A DNA stretch of 51,581 bases, taken from NCBI GenBank assembly GCA_016190145.1, contig JACPRD010000125.1, forward strand, positions 1 through 51,581, written 5' to 3'. The position numbers and the translations under genes are program-made. This stretch comes from Planctomycetota bacterium. GTDB lineage: Bacteria; Planctomycetota; MHYJ01; WSZJ01. Numbering within the stretch: the stretch's first letter is position 1; every line of letters begins with the position of its first letter. This document shows, one piece after another, positions 41,192 to 49,478 of this stretch. The notes under the pieces were generated by a model that was not told the origin of the DNA, did no database searches, and was given only the letters and a program-made list of their open reading frames with translations.

Positions 41192-41380
41192 TCATGGACC
41201 ACCCCCGCATCCCGGAGAGGGAACCAGGATCTCCTCTCCCTTCCATCCTTCCTGATCCATGAGGCGCAGCACCTGCGCCCTCGACAGATTCATCGCCCGC
41301 GCAAATGTCCCGATCGAGAGCCGTCCCTCGCGCAGCGCCCGCCACGCGAGCGCCTCGTACCGCGCCGGCAGGCCCAGCCC
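41192..41380 (-). pseudogene. Helix-turn-helix fragment directly after the CHAT stop codon
   Basis: In the same frame as the CHAT gene and starting right after its TGA, 62 codons encode LPARYEALAWRALREGRLSI, GTFARAMNLSRAQVLRLMDQ and EGWKGEEILVPSP. The pattern is that of the C-terminal HTH found in ImmA/IrrE- and XRE-associated proteins. It has no start codon of its own with a ribosome site, so it is a relic or a readthrough extension. The gap 40942-41191 upstream holds no other feature; a TTGACC at 41146-41151 lacks a properly spaced -10. Confidence 0.5.
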
Positions 41381-43480
41381 TCAAATTCCAAGCTGAACCC
41401 ACGCCCCCCAGAGGCTTCTCGGCATGCCGTCCCGGATCGCGCGCCTCTGCGCCCCTCCCGCCGAAAGTCCGCCTGAGTAGTACGTCTCCATGAAGTCGCC
41501 GATCGCCCCATGATCCTCCAGCGGCCAGAGCGTCGCCAGGACCGACGCCGCGCCGGCGCGGAGGAAGGCGCGCGGGAGGCCGAACATCTCCTCGGCGCGC
41601 GCATAGTCCCCGCGGCCGGAGTCGCAGGCGGAGAGGACGGCGGCGCGGGTGCGGGAAAGGTCGAGGGCGAGGAGGTCGGAGGCGGTGAGGCGCTCGCGGC
41701 GGGCGAGCTCGAGGTACGAGAGTTCGGCGCGGTCGGGGCGCCAGACGGCGTGGGTGGCGAAATGCAGGACCTCGTGGCGCGGCGCCAGGCGCAGGACGGC
41801 GGCGCGGCTCGCGTCGCGCTCGCCCAGGACCGTGAGGCGCCGGCCGAACGCGCGGCGGAGCGCGGCCTCCTCCCCGGCGGCGTATGGCAGCGAGCCCGTC
41901 GGATCGTTGACGAACAGGCATCGCGCGCGCCGGGCGTCGAACGCGCGCGGGCGGGATTTCAAGGTCGCGTAGGCGCTTGAGGAAGGGGCCGATGCGACCG
42001 CGAAAAGCTCCGCGGCGGGCCGGCCGCGCACGCGCAGCGCGGCAAAAGGGACGAGGTGAAGCGCGCCGTGCGGGACGACGACGAGTCGCGAGACCCCGTC
42101 GAGCGGAAGCGGCGCGAGAAGCGCTTCCCCGAGAAACCCGAAGTGCCAGTCGGCGAACCCCTGGTCGCCGCGGCGCTCCTCGCGGCGGGCGAGGTCGAGC
42201 GCGCGCGGGAGGTCCTGCGCGGCGGCGAGGACGGGGGGGGCGGGGAAGGGGAGGCGGAGGGGGCGGAAGCGGTCGCGCGTGAGGACGAAGGCGAGGATCG
42301 CGTCGTTGTCGACCTGGAACTGGACGAGGGCTTCCCCGGCCGCGAGCGCGCGGCGGACCTGGGCGGCGCCGAGGGGTTTCCGGGTGGGCACGCGCTTCCG
42401 CGCGAGCCGCTCCTTTTCGTAGCGCCGCATCGCGAGCCGTTCGGCATCCTCGAGCTTTCGCAGCTTCTCCCCGTCGTGTCCTTCCCGGTGCTCCTTCTCG
42501 ATGTCCGCCCGGTTCGCCTCGAACCTCCTCTGTTCCGAGCGGCGCAGGTGCGACAGGTCGCGCGGGCGCGGCGCTGCGGCGAAATCGAGAAACGCCCGTG
42601 CGCGCCCCGACTCGGCCGCGCGGAACGCCGCCTCCCAGCGGCCTGCCTCCGCCTCGAGCTGCACGAGCAGTTCATGGACGCCGTGCGCCGCCCCCGAGAA
42701 CGCCGCCCGCGCGTCGTCCGTGTCGCGTTCCGCGCGCCCGGCTTCGATCACCCGCGCCCCGCGCCTCAGCTCGGCGAGCGCCTCCGCCCGCTTCCCCAGC
42801 GCCAGCCACGCCCGCGCCCGGTACGTGAACGCGCGCGGCCGTTTCCCCGGCGCAATCGCGAGCACTGCGCGCGGATTGCCAGCCTCGAGCTGGGCCCAGG
42901 CGACGTTCACGGGGTCCTTGAGAAGCGGAAGGGCCTCCTTCGGCCGGCCTTCGTGCATCCACGCGATGCCGATCGTCTGCCGCGCGGTTTCGGCGACCTC
43001 CCGGACGTTCGTCGCCGCGAGCGCCTTCTCCGCCCACCGCCGCGCCTCGGCGAACCGCCCGAGGTAGCTGTTCGAGACGCCGCGCGTGTTCCACACCTTC
43101 GCCCGCGCCACCGCGTCCGGCGCGAGCGCCTCCGCCTCGTCGCAGAGCCGGAACGCCGTGTCGTGCTCTTCCAGCATTGCGGCCGTGATGGCGAGACCGC
43201 GCACCACCTCCCAGAGATGCGGGTCGCCGCCGAGGCTCCGGTAGATGTCGCGGGCGTTGTGGAAGAGGGCAGATCCGGTTTCGGGGTCGCGCCGGGCGAT
43301 CGCCGCGTTCCATCCGGCCGTGCGCCAGCGGTGGCCGATCTCGCGAAGGACTTCGGGATCGCGGCCGGAGAGGTCGCGGGCGCGGTAGAACGCGCGCTGG
43401 GCGCCGAGGACGTCGCCGTTCTTGAGGTGGGCGGCGGCTTTGTTCAGCGCGCGCTGGACGGGGGCGGCCGCAGGGCTCAT
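41381..43480 (-). CDS. TPR-CHAT caspase-like cysteine protease
   Basis: A 699-residue protein. Residues about 5-390 are helical repeats of TPR type (LKNGDVLGAQRAFYRARDLS, AWLALGKRAEALAELRRGAR). The C-terminal 250 residues form the CHAT domain: LVVVPHGALHLVPFAALRVR, SSSAYATLKSRPRAF, EVLHFATHAVW with catalytic His577, and VLSACDSGRGDYARAEEMFG with catalytic Cys619. It ends AWVQLGI. It is predicted to be an intact peptidase whose TPR part recognises substrate or a trigger. Its ATG overlaps the stop of the sigma-factor gene (ATGA, 43477-43480), so the two proteins are co-translated. Regulated proteolysis of a sigma or anti-sigma partner is the natural hypothesis. Confidence 0.88.
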   Translation of the reverse strand: MSPAAAPVQRALNKAAAHLKNGDVLGAQRAFYRARDLSGRDPEVLREIGHRWRTAGWNAAIARRDPETGSALFHNARDIYRSLGGDPHLWEVVRGLAITAAMLEEHDTAFRLCDEAEALAPDAVARAKVWNTRGVSNSYLGRFAEARRWAEKALAATNVREVAETARQTIGIAWMHEGRPKEALPLLKDPVNVAWAQLEAGNPRAVLAIAPGKRPRAFTYRARAWLALGKRAEALAELRRGARVIEAGRAERDTDDARAAFSGAAHGVHELLVQLEAEAGRWEAAFRAAESGRARAFLDFAAAPRPRDLSHLRRSEQRRFEANRADIEKEHREGHDGEKLRKLEDAERLAMRRYEKERLARKRVPTRKPLGAAQVRRALAAGEALVQFQVDNDAILAFVLTRDRFRPLRLPFPAPPVLAAAQDLPRALDLARREERRGDQGFADWHFGFLGEALLAPLPLDGVSRLVVVPHGALHLVPFAALRVRGRPAAELFAVASAPSSSAYATLKSRPRAFDARRARCLFVNDPTGSLPYAAGEEAALRRAFGRRLTVLGERDASRAAVLRLAPRHEVLHFATHAVWRPDRAELSYLELARRERLTASDLLALDLSRTRAAVLSACDSGRGDYARAEEMFGLPRAFLRAGAASVLATLWPLEDHGAIGDFMETYYSGGLSAGGAQRRAIRDGMPRSLWGAWVQLGI

Positions 43481-44763
43481 CGACGCCGGGCGCGGCGCGG
43501 CGGCGCGATCCAGGACAGAGCCCGCTCCCGGATACGGGCGTGGTCGAGCCGCCCCGCGCCGCGCGTGACGACATCGGGCGGACCGAGGGGTGTGCGGGGA
43601 AGCGCTTTCAGGGACGCGAGCGGAGTCTCGAGGAAACGGGCGAGGCGTTTCAGGGTGTCGGCGCCGGGGTCGAGCTGGTCGGCGAGGAGGAGGCGGAAAT
43701 CGGCGGGCGAGAGGCCGAGGGCTTTGCGCGCCGATTCGCAGTCGGCGGCGGTTCTGAGCCGAGCATGGAGGAAGGCGCCGAGCGTCGTGAAGGCGGCCTC
43801 GAGCGGCGCGACGCCGAAGGCTGCGCGGACGAGCGCGATCGTGCGGCGGGCGCGCGCCAGGAGCGGGTCCGCCGGCGTTGCGCCTTCGCCGATGTCGAGG
43901 ATCTGGGCCAGGACGCGGCTGCGGCCGCGGAGCGTGGCTTGTTCGTAGAGGTCGTGCGCGGCGGAGAGGAGGAGCGCGCGCGTCTTGTCGATGTCCAGCC
44001 CCGTCGCCCGCGCCGCGCTCGCGAGGTCGCCCGTCAGCCAGGCGCGGTAGGCGTCGCGCGCCTTCGGGTCCTTGATCCGCTCTGGATCGAGTCGCTCAGC
44101 CATGGCGGGGCCCAGTTCCCCGAGCAGCTCCTCCGCCCGGGAGCCGCCGCGGCGATCCCACTCGACAAAGAAGGTCTCGGTCGCGCGCTGTTTGAGCTTG
44201 CGAAGAGCCTCCGGGGACTTGTCCGGGCAGAGGTCCTGGAGCTGCGCGTGGGAATAGTCGAGCACGACGGCCCAGACGAACACCTGGCGTTCGGCCTCCC
44301 TCAGCGCGAGGATCGAGGCCCGCGCGATTTCCCCGATCTCGATCAGCGTGACGTGCGCCATCGATCCGGGAGGAATCACGCGCGCCGCGGGCTCGGGATG
44401 CCCATCCTCCCCGTCCCGCGCGTCCAGCGTCGCCGCGAACTTCCCCTTCCGCCGCGCGCCGGAAGTCATTTCGTTCATCAGGATGCGGCCGACGTAGGTC
44501 TTGAACTGCGCGCCCTTCCCGCGCTTGTAGTGGCGGATCGCCTTCCCCATGACGTCGCCCACCAGGTGGTCGATGGACCCACGCTCGAGATTGGAGAGCA
44601 TCTGCCCGATCTTCGCCGTCCGCCGGTGCGCCAGGACCGTGAGCAGTCCGCGATGGCGCTTCCAGAGTTCGTCGTACGCCGCCGCCTGCCGGCCGCCTTG
44701 AGGCGTCCGGACGGCCTCGACGAGGTCTTCGTCCGAGCACTGGGAGAAGGGGAGTTCGGTCAT
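43477..44763 (-). CDS. Sigma-70-family RNA polymerase sigma factor with long C-terminal extension
   Basis: A 428-residue protein. Sigma region 2 spans about 10-110 (SDEDLVEAVRTPQGGRQAAA, DHLVGDVMGKAIRHYKRGKG, AQFKTYVGRILMNEMTSGAR). Region 4 spans about 148-205 (ASILALREAERQVFVWAVVL, HAQLQDLCPDKSPEALRKLK). An additional ~220 residues of helical sequence follow (ALRRLARFLETP-like repeats, TAADCESARKALGLSPADFR, DQLDPGADTLKRLARFLETP), which ECF factors lack. That tail could be an inhibitory or protease-sensing domain. It is the first gene of a two-gene operon with TPR-CHAT and is divergent from a TPR gene across a 380-bp gap. No anti-sigma gene is adjacent. Confidence 0.82.
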   Translation of the reverse strand: MTELPFSQCSDEDLVEAVRTPQGGRQAAAYDELWKRHRGLLTVLAHRRTAKIGQMLSNLERGSIDHLVGDVMGKAIRHYKRGKGAQFKTYVGRILMNEMTSGARRKGKFAATLDARDGEDGHPEPAARVIPPGSMAHVTLIEIGEIARASILALREAERQVFVWAVVLDYSHAQLQDLCPDKSPEALRKLKQRATETFFVEWDRRGGSRAEELLGELGPAMAERLDPERIKDPKARDAYRAWLTGDLASAARATGLDIDKTRALLLSAAHDLYEQATLRGRSRVLAQILDIGEGATPADPLLARARRTIALVRAAFGVAPLEAAFTTLGAFLHARLRTAADCESARKALGLSPADFRLLLADQLDPGADTLKRLARFLETPLASLKALPRTPLGPPDVVTRGAGRLDHARIRERALSWIAPPRRARRR

Positions 44764-44904
44764 CGCGGAGATCCCGGAAAAGAACGAGCGTAGCCGCGTG
44801 GCGGGGCGAGTTCAAGAAGTCAGGTGGGCGGGTGGGGGTCATGGCACGGGCACTCCAGGCGGGCGATGGGTTTATGCAGCGGATTGTGGTCTGTGACAAG
44901 AAAT

Positions 44905-45071
44905 CCGCTTTCATCTGCTTTTATCCCTTTCCAGGCCTTGCTTATCCCCGTTCATCAAGCCGTTCATCCAGCCGTCGACTCCAGCGGTTCCTCTCCGAGT
45001 TCTTAAATGAATAAAGGCGATGAACGGCGATAAGAAAGACCTGGGAAAAGGATAAATGCGGATGAAAGCGG
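44905..45071. repeat. ~53-bp imperfect inverted repeat in the gap upstream of the sigma gene
   Basis: The left arm 44905-44956 and the right arm 45019-45071 match in about 46 of 53 positions as reverse complements. The best stretches are CTTATCCCCGTTCATC against GATGAACGGCGATAAG and CCGCTTTCATCTGC against GCGGATGAAAGCGG. The 380-bp gap 44764-45143 contains this element and the ribosome site of the next gene; nothing else is evident. Confidence 0.65.
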
Positions 45072-45143
45072 GTTCCTTCCTCCACTCCCGTCACAATCCC
45101 TCCGCTCCCGCGTAAGTCCTCCACTGCAAAGGAGGACTCACCG

Positions 45144-46289
45144 ATGCCCACCCCGACCGAACGCCGCGAAGCCCTCGCCCTCTCGCTCGTCTCGAAAGGC
45201 GCTGGTACACACGTCCTCACCGCCTGCGAAGGCGTCCACGACGCGGTCGTAGCCTTCGTTGCCGGCGAACTCGGCGCGGTCGTCATCACCCTCCGGGCCG
45301 ACGGCAGCCCGGTCGCCGAATACCGCTTCAATATTGCCCCTCCCGAACCCGCGGCCCCCGAACCCCCGCCGTCCCCGGCGCCCGCCCCGGAAGAGAAACC
45401 CGAAGAGGCCCTTCCCCGCCTCCGCCAGGCGACGGTCGACCGCCCTGAGGACGCCTCCGCCTGGCACGATCTGGGCTCCGCGCTTATCGCCGCGAAGAAA
45501 CACGAAGAGGCCGTGGCAGCCCTGACGCGCGCGGTCGAACTCGCGCCGGGGGCGCTGTACTCCCGGTTCGACCTCGGGCTCGCGCACGGCTGCCTCGGCC
45601 GGCACCGGGATGCGGAGAAATGGTTCGTGGGGATCGTGGACCTGGACCCCGGGCTCGAGCACGCGCACTCCCACATCGGCGTGGCGTCGCTTCAGAACCT
45701 CGCGATCGCCCGCTCCCGGCAGGGACGCGCGCAGGCGGCGCTGGACACGCTCGAGGCGGCGGCGCCGCTGGCGTGGAACGTGCTCAAGCGTCTGGGCGAG
45801 TATGCGATGGACGCAGGCCGACATGGGGAGGCGCTCAATTACTTCTTCGCCGCGGTTTCGTTCGGGCCGCCCGACGCCTTTCTGCTGCACGGCCTCGGGC
45901 GCTCGCTCCTCCGCGTCGGCCGCAACGGCGACGCCGAAACCTGGCTCCGCGCCGCGATCCGCACGGGCAAGACCGGCGCCGACGCGGCTTACGACCTCGG
46001 CCTCGCGCTCGCACGGCAGGGAAAGCGTCCCGAAGCGCGCCGGGCGTTCCGCGCCGCGCTCAAGGCCGACCCCCGCCACTTCTGGTCCTGGTACGACCTC
46101 GGCTGCCTCGACGCGCTCGACCGCAAGCCCGACGCCGCGTTTCGCAAGCTGCACCGCGCGGCCCGGCTCGGCCTGAACAACGTCGCGCACGCGACGGCCG
46201 ACCGCGACCTGGCGTCGTTGCGCCGGGATCCGCGCTGGCGGGCGCTCGTCGCGGCGATGCGGCAGGCGACTCCGGCGGAGGCTTCGTAA
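45144..46289 (+). CDS. Cytoplasmic TPR protein
   Basis: A 381-residue protein with a strong ribosome site (AAGGAGGA) 8 bp before ATG 45144. An N-terminal globular part (1-65, LSLVSKGAGTHVLTACEGVH, VVITLRADGSPVAEYRFNIA) is followed by a proline-rich linker. From about residue 95 the tetratricopeptide repeats are SAWHDLGSALIAAKKHEEAV, ALYSRFDLGLAHGCLGRHRD, DAFLLHGLGRSLLRVGRNGD and HFWSWYDLGCLDALDRKPDA. The C-terminus reads VAHATADRDLASLRRDPRWR, a block present again as a relic at about 50.0 kb. It is not known what it binds. Confidence 0.85.
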   Translation: MPTPTERREALALSLVSKGAGTHVLTACEGVHDAVVAFVAGELGAVVITLRADGSPVAEYRFNIAPPEPAAPEPPPSPAPAPEEKPEEALPRLRQATVDRPEDASAWHDLGSALIAAKKHEEAVAALTRAVELAPGALYSRFDLGLAHGCLGRHRDAEKWFVGIVDLDPGLEHAHSHIGVASLQNLAIARSRQGRAQAALDTLEAAAPLAWNVLKRLGEYAMDAGRHGEALNYFFAAVSFGPPDAFLLHGLGRSLLRVGRNGDAETWLRAAIRTGKTGADAAYDLGLALARQGKRPEARRAFRAALKADPRHFWSWYDLGCLDALDRKPDAAFRKLHRAARLGLNNVAHATADRDLASLRRDPRWRALVAAMRQATPAEAS

Positions 46290-46343
46290 CCGCGGCGGAA
46301 TTCCCGGGGCCGGGGTGGCATGGGAGGGGCGTCGATGCCATGA

Positions 46344-46772
46344 TCACTCCCTCCGCAACCCGCCTCGCCGTTCGCCTGCGAGGAGGACGACCTCACCCTT
46401 CCTGGATACCGTTCCAAGCAGGGGTCGAGCGTAGGAGAGTGCGAACTGTCGAAGGCGAGGAAGGGAAGCGACAAAGGCCGCCCCGATCTGCTCCCCCGTG
46501 AGGTCCTTCGCAGCGAGCACGAATGCCGCGACCTTTGCTTCCTCGAGTGCCTTGCGCTCAAGTTCGCGCCGCTTGATCCACTTGTCTTTGGTCAGCACGA
46601 TCCACCGGCGCGGACCAACCGCCGCGAGCCATTCCACGTCGGGGCAGTCATGGCGAAAGTGGTCGGCGTGAACCGTGACCTGGGCGCCGGACTTTCGAAG
46701 CGCCTCGGCGACGACGATGGAACCAAGGCAGCGATCGAGGAAGAAAGTGGGTTCTTCAGGCGATCGCGGCAC
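46344..46772 (-). CDS. PIN-like toxin (DUF5615/VapC45-like)
   Basis: A 142-residue protein from GTG 46772. PIN-like blocks: PTFFLDRCLGSIVVAEALRK (first Asp), VTVHADHFRHDCPDVEWLAA and RRWIVLTKDKWIKRRELERK. These acidic and basic positions are typical of the DUF5615 PIN-like nucleases, which act on RNA. Its N-terminus overlaps the antitoxin gene by 17 bp, a standard toxin-antitoxin layout. The C-terminal tail (SRKGEVVLLAGERRGGLRR) is arginine-rich. Confidence 0.82.
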   Translation of the reverse strand: MPRSPEEPTFFLDRCLGSIVVAEALRKSGAQVTVHADHFRHDCPDVEWLAAVGPRRWIVLTKDKWIKRRELERKALEEAKVAAFVLAAKDLTGEQIGAAFVASLPRLRQFALSYARPLLGTVSRKGEVVLLAGERRGGLRRE

Positions 46773-47457
46773 GCTGTTCCCAGCGCAGGGCGGACTCGAT
46801 CTGCTCCTGCTTCAGACCGAAGTCGGCCGCGAGGACTCCGATGGAATCCCCGGCGCGGAATCGCTCGGCGATGCTCTCAGTGGGGATCCCCGTGCCGGCG
46901 ACGACCAGGCGGCCGAAGGCCCGAGCGGGGTCGATTTCGACGGTGCGGGGTTCGTTGGTCGAATCGATCCACGGGAACATGCGGTTGGCCAGGCCCCTGG
47001 GGTCACGGTCGATCCGTTTGAGGGCACCGAGGAGGATGTCGCGCACAGCGAGTTGACCGTCGGCCGATGCGGACATCAATTTCGAGTAGCGTTCGACGAA
47101 CAAGTCCACGCCGTCGGTGAAAAACTGCTCCGAGATCAGGGGGCGCCGGACATGGAGCCGGTTTTCGACAAATGAGAGCGCCTTGCGGACACGCGGCATC
47201 GATACCGCGTGCTGACGCCGGATGCTGGCCAGCACATAGATTTCGACGAGATTCCAGAACGACAGGACCGGAGGGGACTTCCGAGCGGGGACCAGCAGCG
47301 GCGGAGCGAGTTTCCGGCCCTCTGCCGAAGTGGGGTACAGCTGTCCCACCGCCCAGGACCGCACCGTCGACGCGGGGAGGGCGACGTAAAGGGCGGCCTC
47401 TCTCAGCGTGTAGGAGGGTTGGTCTCGCGGGTCCCAGCGTGTGGCTGCGTGCGACAT
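46756..47457 (-). CDS. DUF433-containing antitoxin (VapB45-like)
   Basis: A 233-residue protein. The N-terminal part has a MerR-like winged helix (LREAALYVALPASTVRSWAV) and a helical linker (FWNLVEIYVLASIRRQHAVS). The C-terminal DUF433 domain reads GRLVVAGTGIPTESIAERFR and GDSIGVLAADFGLKQEQIES. This is the usual two-domain antitoxin that binds its promoter and neutralises the PIN-like toxin encoded next. A promoter with an internal palindrome lies directly upstream, so autorepression is likely. Confidence 0.85.
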   Translation of the reverse strand: MSHAATRWDPRDQPSYTLREAALYVALPASTVRSWAVGQLYPTSAEGRKLAPPLLVPARKSPPVLSFWNLVEIYVLASIRRQHAVSMPRVRKALSFVENRLHVRRPLISEQFFTDGVDLFVERYSKLMSASADGQLAVRDILLGALKRIDRDPRGLANRMFPWIDSTNEPRTVEIDPARAFGRLVVAGTGIPTESIAERFRAGDSIGVLAADFGLKQEQIESALRWEQRAAIA

Positions 47458-47465
47458 GACCGCAG

Positions 47466-47495
47466 TCTATACCACGCGGGCCTGGCCCGTGCCAG
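47466..47495 (-). promoter_or_regulatory. Toxin-antitoxin promoter with operator palindrome in the spacer
   Basis: On the minus strand CTGGCA (47490-47495), 18 bp, TATAGA (47466-47471). The spacer holds CGGGCC-T-GGCCCG (47477-47489), a perfect 13-bp palindrome. The -10 box lies nine bases before the ATG at 47457, so the mRNA would be nearly leaderless. Confidence 0.5.
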
Positions 47496-47604
47496 TCCCA
47501 CCGGGAAATCGGAATTCCTCCGGGGATCTGTGTCACACGGGAAACCCGTCCGCGTAAGAGACTGCGCGTCACCTGAACCCGGCACCCTTCACCATGGAGA
47601 TCCC

Positions 47605-48801
47605 ATGTCCCTCGTCGAAAACCTCGTCCTCCAGACCGACGACTTCTACCAGGTAATTCGCAAGAGGACCCTGCTGCAGGCCTTCGAGGGCTTCGCCGCC
47701 CGGTCCACGGCGAGCCGGTCCTTCCCTTCGGATCCCGCGGTCCCTTCGAAGACGATCCTCGCCCTCTTCGCAGATTACGAAACCGTCCTCTCGCGCTGGA
47801 CCCGGGGCGAAGACCACGTCCTCCGCCGCGCCGACCACTTGCTCGTCCTCACGCTCGGCGTCGGGAGCGTCCACCTCCTCCTCCACTCGCGCTCCCTCGA
47901 CGCCCGCGACCTCCTCGATGGACTGCTGAAGCGGCTCGAGCCCCATCGCCGCGGCGACGACGAGGACGAGGACGGCGTCTGGGCCGAGTTCAGCTACAGG
48001 GCCGAACACTCCATCGAGTGTTCGAGCCAGTTCCTGCGCGCCCCCGCCTGGGACCGCATCCGCCCCAACTACCCCGCCTCCATCCTCGCCCCGCTCGACC
48101 GCCTCTTCGCCGACGAATCCCCCTGGACCCGCGGCCGCCTCCTCATCTGGCACGGCTCCCCGGGCACCGGCAAGACCTGGGCCATCCGCGCCCTCATGAT
48201 GCAGTGGCGCAAACGCTTCGATTTCCTCGTCGTCCTCGACCCCGAACGCCTCACGAGCGACCCGCGCTACTACTACGAGGTCGCGAGCGAATCCACAGAA
48301 GCGCCCCGCCGGCGCCGACGGCGCTCGGAGCCCCCCGAACCGTTCGGCCTCGACGATCCCCTCGGCGATGACGACGACGACGAAACCCCGACCGTCCGCC
48401 GCCGCCGCCTCTTCATCATGGAAGACTGCGCCGACCTCCTCCTCAAGGAAAGCCGCAGTGAACATTTCGACAAGATCGGCAAGCTCCTCAACATGACCGA
48501 CGGCCTCTTCGGCCAGGGCCGCGAAGACCTGTTCCTGCTGACGTTCAACGAGGACGTCGACGCGATCGACCCGGCGTTCGTGCGGCCGGGGAGGTGCGTC
48601 GCCAACATCGGCTTCCCGAAGTTCACGGCGGCCGAGGCCTCCGCCTGGCTCGCGGCGCACGGCGCCGCGAAGGCGCGCGCGGACGTCGACATGACGCTCG
48701 CGGAGATGTACGAGCGCGCGCTCGGAGGCGCGCGGGGGGAGCTGGGGAAAGCACGAGGCGAGGGTGGCGTGCCGGGGTTCGGAGAGAGGAAGCGGAGGTG
48801 A
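47605..48801 (+). CDS. DUF5925-type AAA ATPase
   Basis: A 398-residue protein from ATG 47605. The N-terminal half (1-150) resembles DUF5925 (SLVENLVLQTDDFYQVIRKR, RFDFLVVLDPERLTSDPRYY is the linker after the P-loop). The AAA core has Walker A GSPGTGKT (184-191), Walker B FIMEDC (Glu273/Asp274), the sensor DLFLLTFNEDVDAIDPAF and an arginine-finger-like RPGRC. An Asp/Glu- and Arg-rich insert (EAPRRRRRRSEPPEPFG, GDDDDDE) lies between Walker A and B. It hydrolyses ATP, probably remodelling a protein or DNA partner that I cannot identify. It is convergent with the ImmA gene. Confidence 0.82.
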   Translation: MSLVENLVLQTDDFYQVIRKRTLLQAFEGFAARSTASRSFPSDPAVPSKTILALFADYETVLSRWTRGEDHVLRRADHLLVLTLGVGSVHLLLHSRSLDARDLLDGLLKRLEPHRRGDDEDEDGVWAEFSYRAEHSIECSSQFLRAPAWDRIRPNYPASILAPLDRLFADESPWTRGRLLIWHGSPGTGKTWAIRALMMQWRKRFDFLVVLDPERLTSDPRYYYEVASESTEAPRRRRRRSEPPEPFGLDDPLGDDDDDETPTVRRRRLFIMEDCADLLLKESRSEHFDKIGKLLNMTDGLFGQGREDLFLLTFNEDVDAIDPAFVRPGRCVANIGFPKFTAAEASAWLAAHGAAKARADVDMTLAEMYERALGGARGELGKARGEGGVPGFGERKRR

Positions 48802-48841
48802 GGGTCGCACAGCGATCTCTGGACACGTCAGGGGTCGATCC

Positions 48842-49458
48842 TCACTTTCGAGAGCCTCCCCGAAGCAGCGGCTCGTTCGTGATCCGGATCTTGGCGGCCT
48901 CCGTCGAAACGTGGAATCGCTTCGAGACGCACAAGGCGACAAAGTGCATGAAGCCAGTGGGCTCATCGCGGAGTTTTGGAGCTGCCGCAATACGAGCTCG
49001 GAGCAGCCCTTGTGCGTACGCACCAGGGCGTCCGAGGGCATCAGAACCTGGGCGGCGAACTCGTTCGCGTGGTGCTCGAGATACTCCCACTGCTTGATGT
49101 CCACGCTCTCCACGAATCGCTGCCACTGCGCCACAGTTCGGAACTGGAAGGGCTTGAAGACGGCGGCATGAAGCTCGATATGGCCGAGTTCGTGGGCCAG
49201 GGTGAAACGAAAACGGGTCTCCACGTTGTCATAGCAGTGTTGATCGACATAGATCTCCGAAAGATCGTGGGTCGTCCACCCGTCTATATTGAACGAGCGG
49301 AGCAGATTCGGAACCGGGACGATGTCGACGCCCATCCCTTCGACGATCCGCTCGATCGGGACGGGAATCTCGCCGGAGGCATTCCGCCGCGCGAGAAAGT
49401 CGCCGGCGCGCCGGCAGATTTCCGCCTGGGTGAAGTACGGCGCCTTAAACGGGGCCAT
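48842..49458 (-). pseudogene. ImmA/IrrE-family metallopeptidase (frame change in the C-terminal third)
   Basis: From ATG 49458 the protein reads APYFTQAEICRRAGDFLARR, then the zinc site RFTLAHELGHIELHAAVF (His89, Glu90, His93) and EHHANEFAAQVLMPSDALVR with the third ligand. After about residue 155 the frame runs into a long artefactual extension. The adjacent frame restores a family-like end, FMHFVALCVSKRFHVSTEAA and KIRITNEPLL, ending at TGA 48842-48844. A one-base change around 48980-49010 explains this. ImmA proteases cleave or inactivate XRE-type repressors, matching the upstream gene. Confidence 0.75.
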
Positions 49459-49478
49459 TCACTCTCTCCAAACCCGCC

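Noticed and set aside
41381..44763. The sigma/CHAT pair as part of a CRISPR type III-E (Craspase) locus.
   Set aside because: No repeat array, gRAMP effector, Cas1/Cas2 or Csx30/31-like gene is visible in the window.
47569..48840. A long C-terminal extension of ImmA across the AAA gene.
   Set aside because: The extension is antisense to the DUF5925 AAA gene and low-complexity; the adjacent frame gives a normal family end.
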